A stretch of 24,395 nt of DNA, taken from NCBI GenBank assembly GCA_934271275.1, contig CAKQRD010000024.1, positions 1-24,395 of the forward strand, given 5' to 3'. Made by a program: the position numbers and the translations under genes. Position 1 is the stretch's first letter, and every line of letters starts with the position of its first letter. The notes under the pieces were generated by a model. The model worked only from the letters and a program-made list of their open reading frames with translations, did not search any database and had not been told where the DNA came from. Of the stretch, positions 23,570 to 24,395 are shown piece after piece. The DNA is from an uncultured Clostridia bacterium. Its GTDB lineage: Bacteria > Bacillota > Clostridia > Christensenellales > Borkfalkiaceae.

Positions 23570-24395
23570 AGCAAGGAAGATTTACGATACCCGCGGACGC
23601 GGCGTATGCGGAAGAAAGTCTTAAAATAGCAAAGAAATGGGGAGCGGACGCGGTGCGCGACTGCGACGGAACGGCGCTCCCCGATAACCCCGAGAGATTC
23701 GGAAAGGTATACAACACATATTTCGTAGTCCGCGGAGACAACGACTGGGCGAGGAAACACCCCGAAGAAGCGCAGAGAATATTCTTGCTTTCCGAAAGGA
23801 ATTCAGCGACCGAAAATACCCTCGAAATAGAGATAATGAAAGGGTTTTTAGGCGACGAGTTTTCTCCCGATTACGGTTATTCGGAACTTTGGCAGGTATA
23901 CGACAGAACCACGGGCGAAGAAACGAAAGAATGGAGTTACGACGAGAAAAAGGGCGTAGTGACGGTCAAAAATTGCAAGCCTTTCCACGAGTATACGGTG
24001 ACTTTCCTTGCCCGCGTGACTTGGCACCCCGTGCAGATATATAATTATCTGACCAACGAGTGGACTTGCGAAAAGCAGTTGACTTATGACCCCGCGTTCC
24101 CCGCTACGAAGGAATGTATCAAGGAATATATGGAAAGCTGGTGCAAGGCTCACCCCGAGACGAGCGTCGTGCGGTTTACCACCTTCCTTTATCAATTTAC
24201 CTTGATATTTAACGAAAAAGGAAAAGAAAAGCAGGTGGAATGGTTCGGGTACGCGCAGACGGCAAACCCCGTGCTTATGAAAGACTTTGAAAAGGAGAGC
24301 GGGATAAAGCTCGTTGCGGAGGATTTCGTAGACAGCGGGTATTACAATAACTGCTTCCGTAACCCCACGGAAAAATTCAAGAAGTATATGGATTT
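23566..24395 (+). CDS. GH112 beta-galactoside phosphorylase, 3' partial
   Basis: The frame is open to the window end (276 codons of an expected 700-plus). The start MKQGRFTIPAD, WGADAVRDCDGT, YFVVRGDNDWARKHPEE, 'FTTFLYQFTLIFNEKGKEK' with VEWFGYAQTANP, and DSGYYNNCFRNPTEKFKKY match the N-terminal barrel of GH112. This family phosphorolyses beta-galactosides: lacto-N-biose/galacto-N-biose (EC 2.4.1.211) or D-galactosyl-beta-1,4-L-rhamnose (EC 2.4.1.247), releasing galactose 1-phosphate in the cytoplasm. The catalytic Asp, near residue 313 in the Bifidobacterium enzyme, lies past the edge. ATGA overlap with the GH28-like gene means coupled translation; AAGGAG at 23549-23554 is nearby. A rhamnosidase in the same locus makes the galactosyl-rhamnose activity plausible. 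Confidence 0.9.
   Translation, partial: MKQGRFTIPADAAYAEESLKIAKKWGADAVRDCDGTALPDNPERFGKVYNTYFVVRGDNDWARKHPEEAQRIFLLSERNSATENTLEIEIMKGFLGDEFSPDYGYSELWQVYDRTTGEETKEWSYDEKKGVVTVKNCKPFHEYTVTFLARVTWHPVQIYNYLTNEWTCEKQLTYDPAFPATKECIKEYMESWCKAHPETSVVRFTTFLYQFTLIFNEKGKEKQVEWFGYAQTANPVLMKDFEKESGIKLVAEDFVDSGYYNNCFRNPTEKFKKYMD

Overview
The window reads as a chromosomal segment of an uncultured Gram-positive gut bacterium, most likely class Clostridia (Bacillota). The grounds are strong AGGAGG-type ribosome binding sites, sugar-import lipoproteins with no outer-membrane machinery, InlB-type repeats, BIG2 and BspA-like leucine-rich-repeat surface proteins, and intracellular GH78 and GH112 enzymes. A Christensenellales/Borkfalkiaceae-like source is my guess; no marker gene is present to prove it.

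Region 1 (1-about 2778) looks like one end of an integrated filamentous-phage (inovirus-like) element. It holds a membrane-anchored Zot/pI-like ATPase cut by the window edge, then an HUH rolling-circle replication initiator. A Rho-independent terminator and a non-coding stretch with two long hairpins follow. One hairpin has 17-bp perfect arms and contains CTTGATA, the nick-site core known from the phiX174 and pC194 replication systems, so it is a candidate replication origin.

Region 2 (about 2860-6173) has a cytoplasmic GH78 alpha-L-rhamnosidase converging on an AraC-family regulator. The regulator has a near-consensus promoter placed so that its mRNA would have no leader.

Region 3 (6340-22177) is a long same-strand run from a strong promoter. 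It starts with a structured leader, a sugar-binding lipoprotein and two permeases (no ATPase gene). It continues with seven consecutive small to very large predicted secreted or unassigned products: an Ig-like protein, a DUF4838 (GH163-like) lipoprotein, a BIG2 lipoprotein, two BspA-like proteins that share a three-times-repeated 'H...C-x-x-C + LRR' cassette, a small InlB-repeat lipoprotein and a 42-residue peptide missed by length cut-offs.

Region 4 (22253-end) holds a GH28-like beta-helix protein overlapping by ATGA with a GH112 phosphorylase (5' 276 codons only). Neither has a signal peptide.

Taken together, regions 2-4 look like a glycan-utilisation locus: surface proteins capture or trim a polymer, an ABC importer brings in oligosaccharides, and GH78, GH28-like and GH112 enzymes finish the job in the cytoplasm. 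Rhamnosidase plus GH28-like plus GH112 would fit rhamnogalacturonan-type galactosyl-rhamnose. DUF4838 plus GH112 would instead fit host N-glycan or mucin. The sequence alone does not decide. GC-rich perfect hairpins without U-tracts lie in three of the larger gaps of the run and probably tune expression of individual genes.
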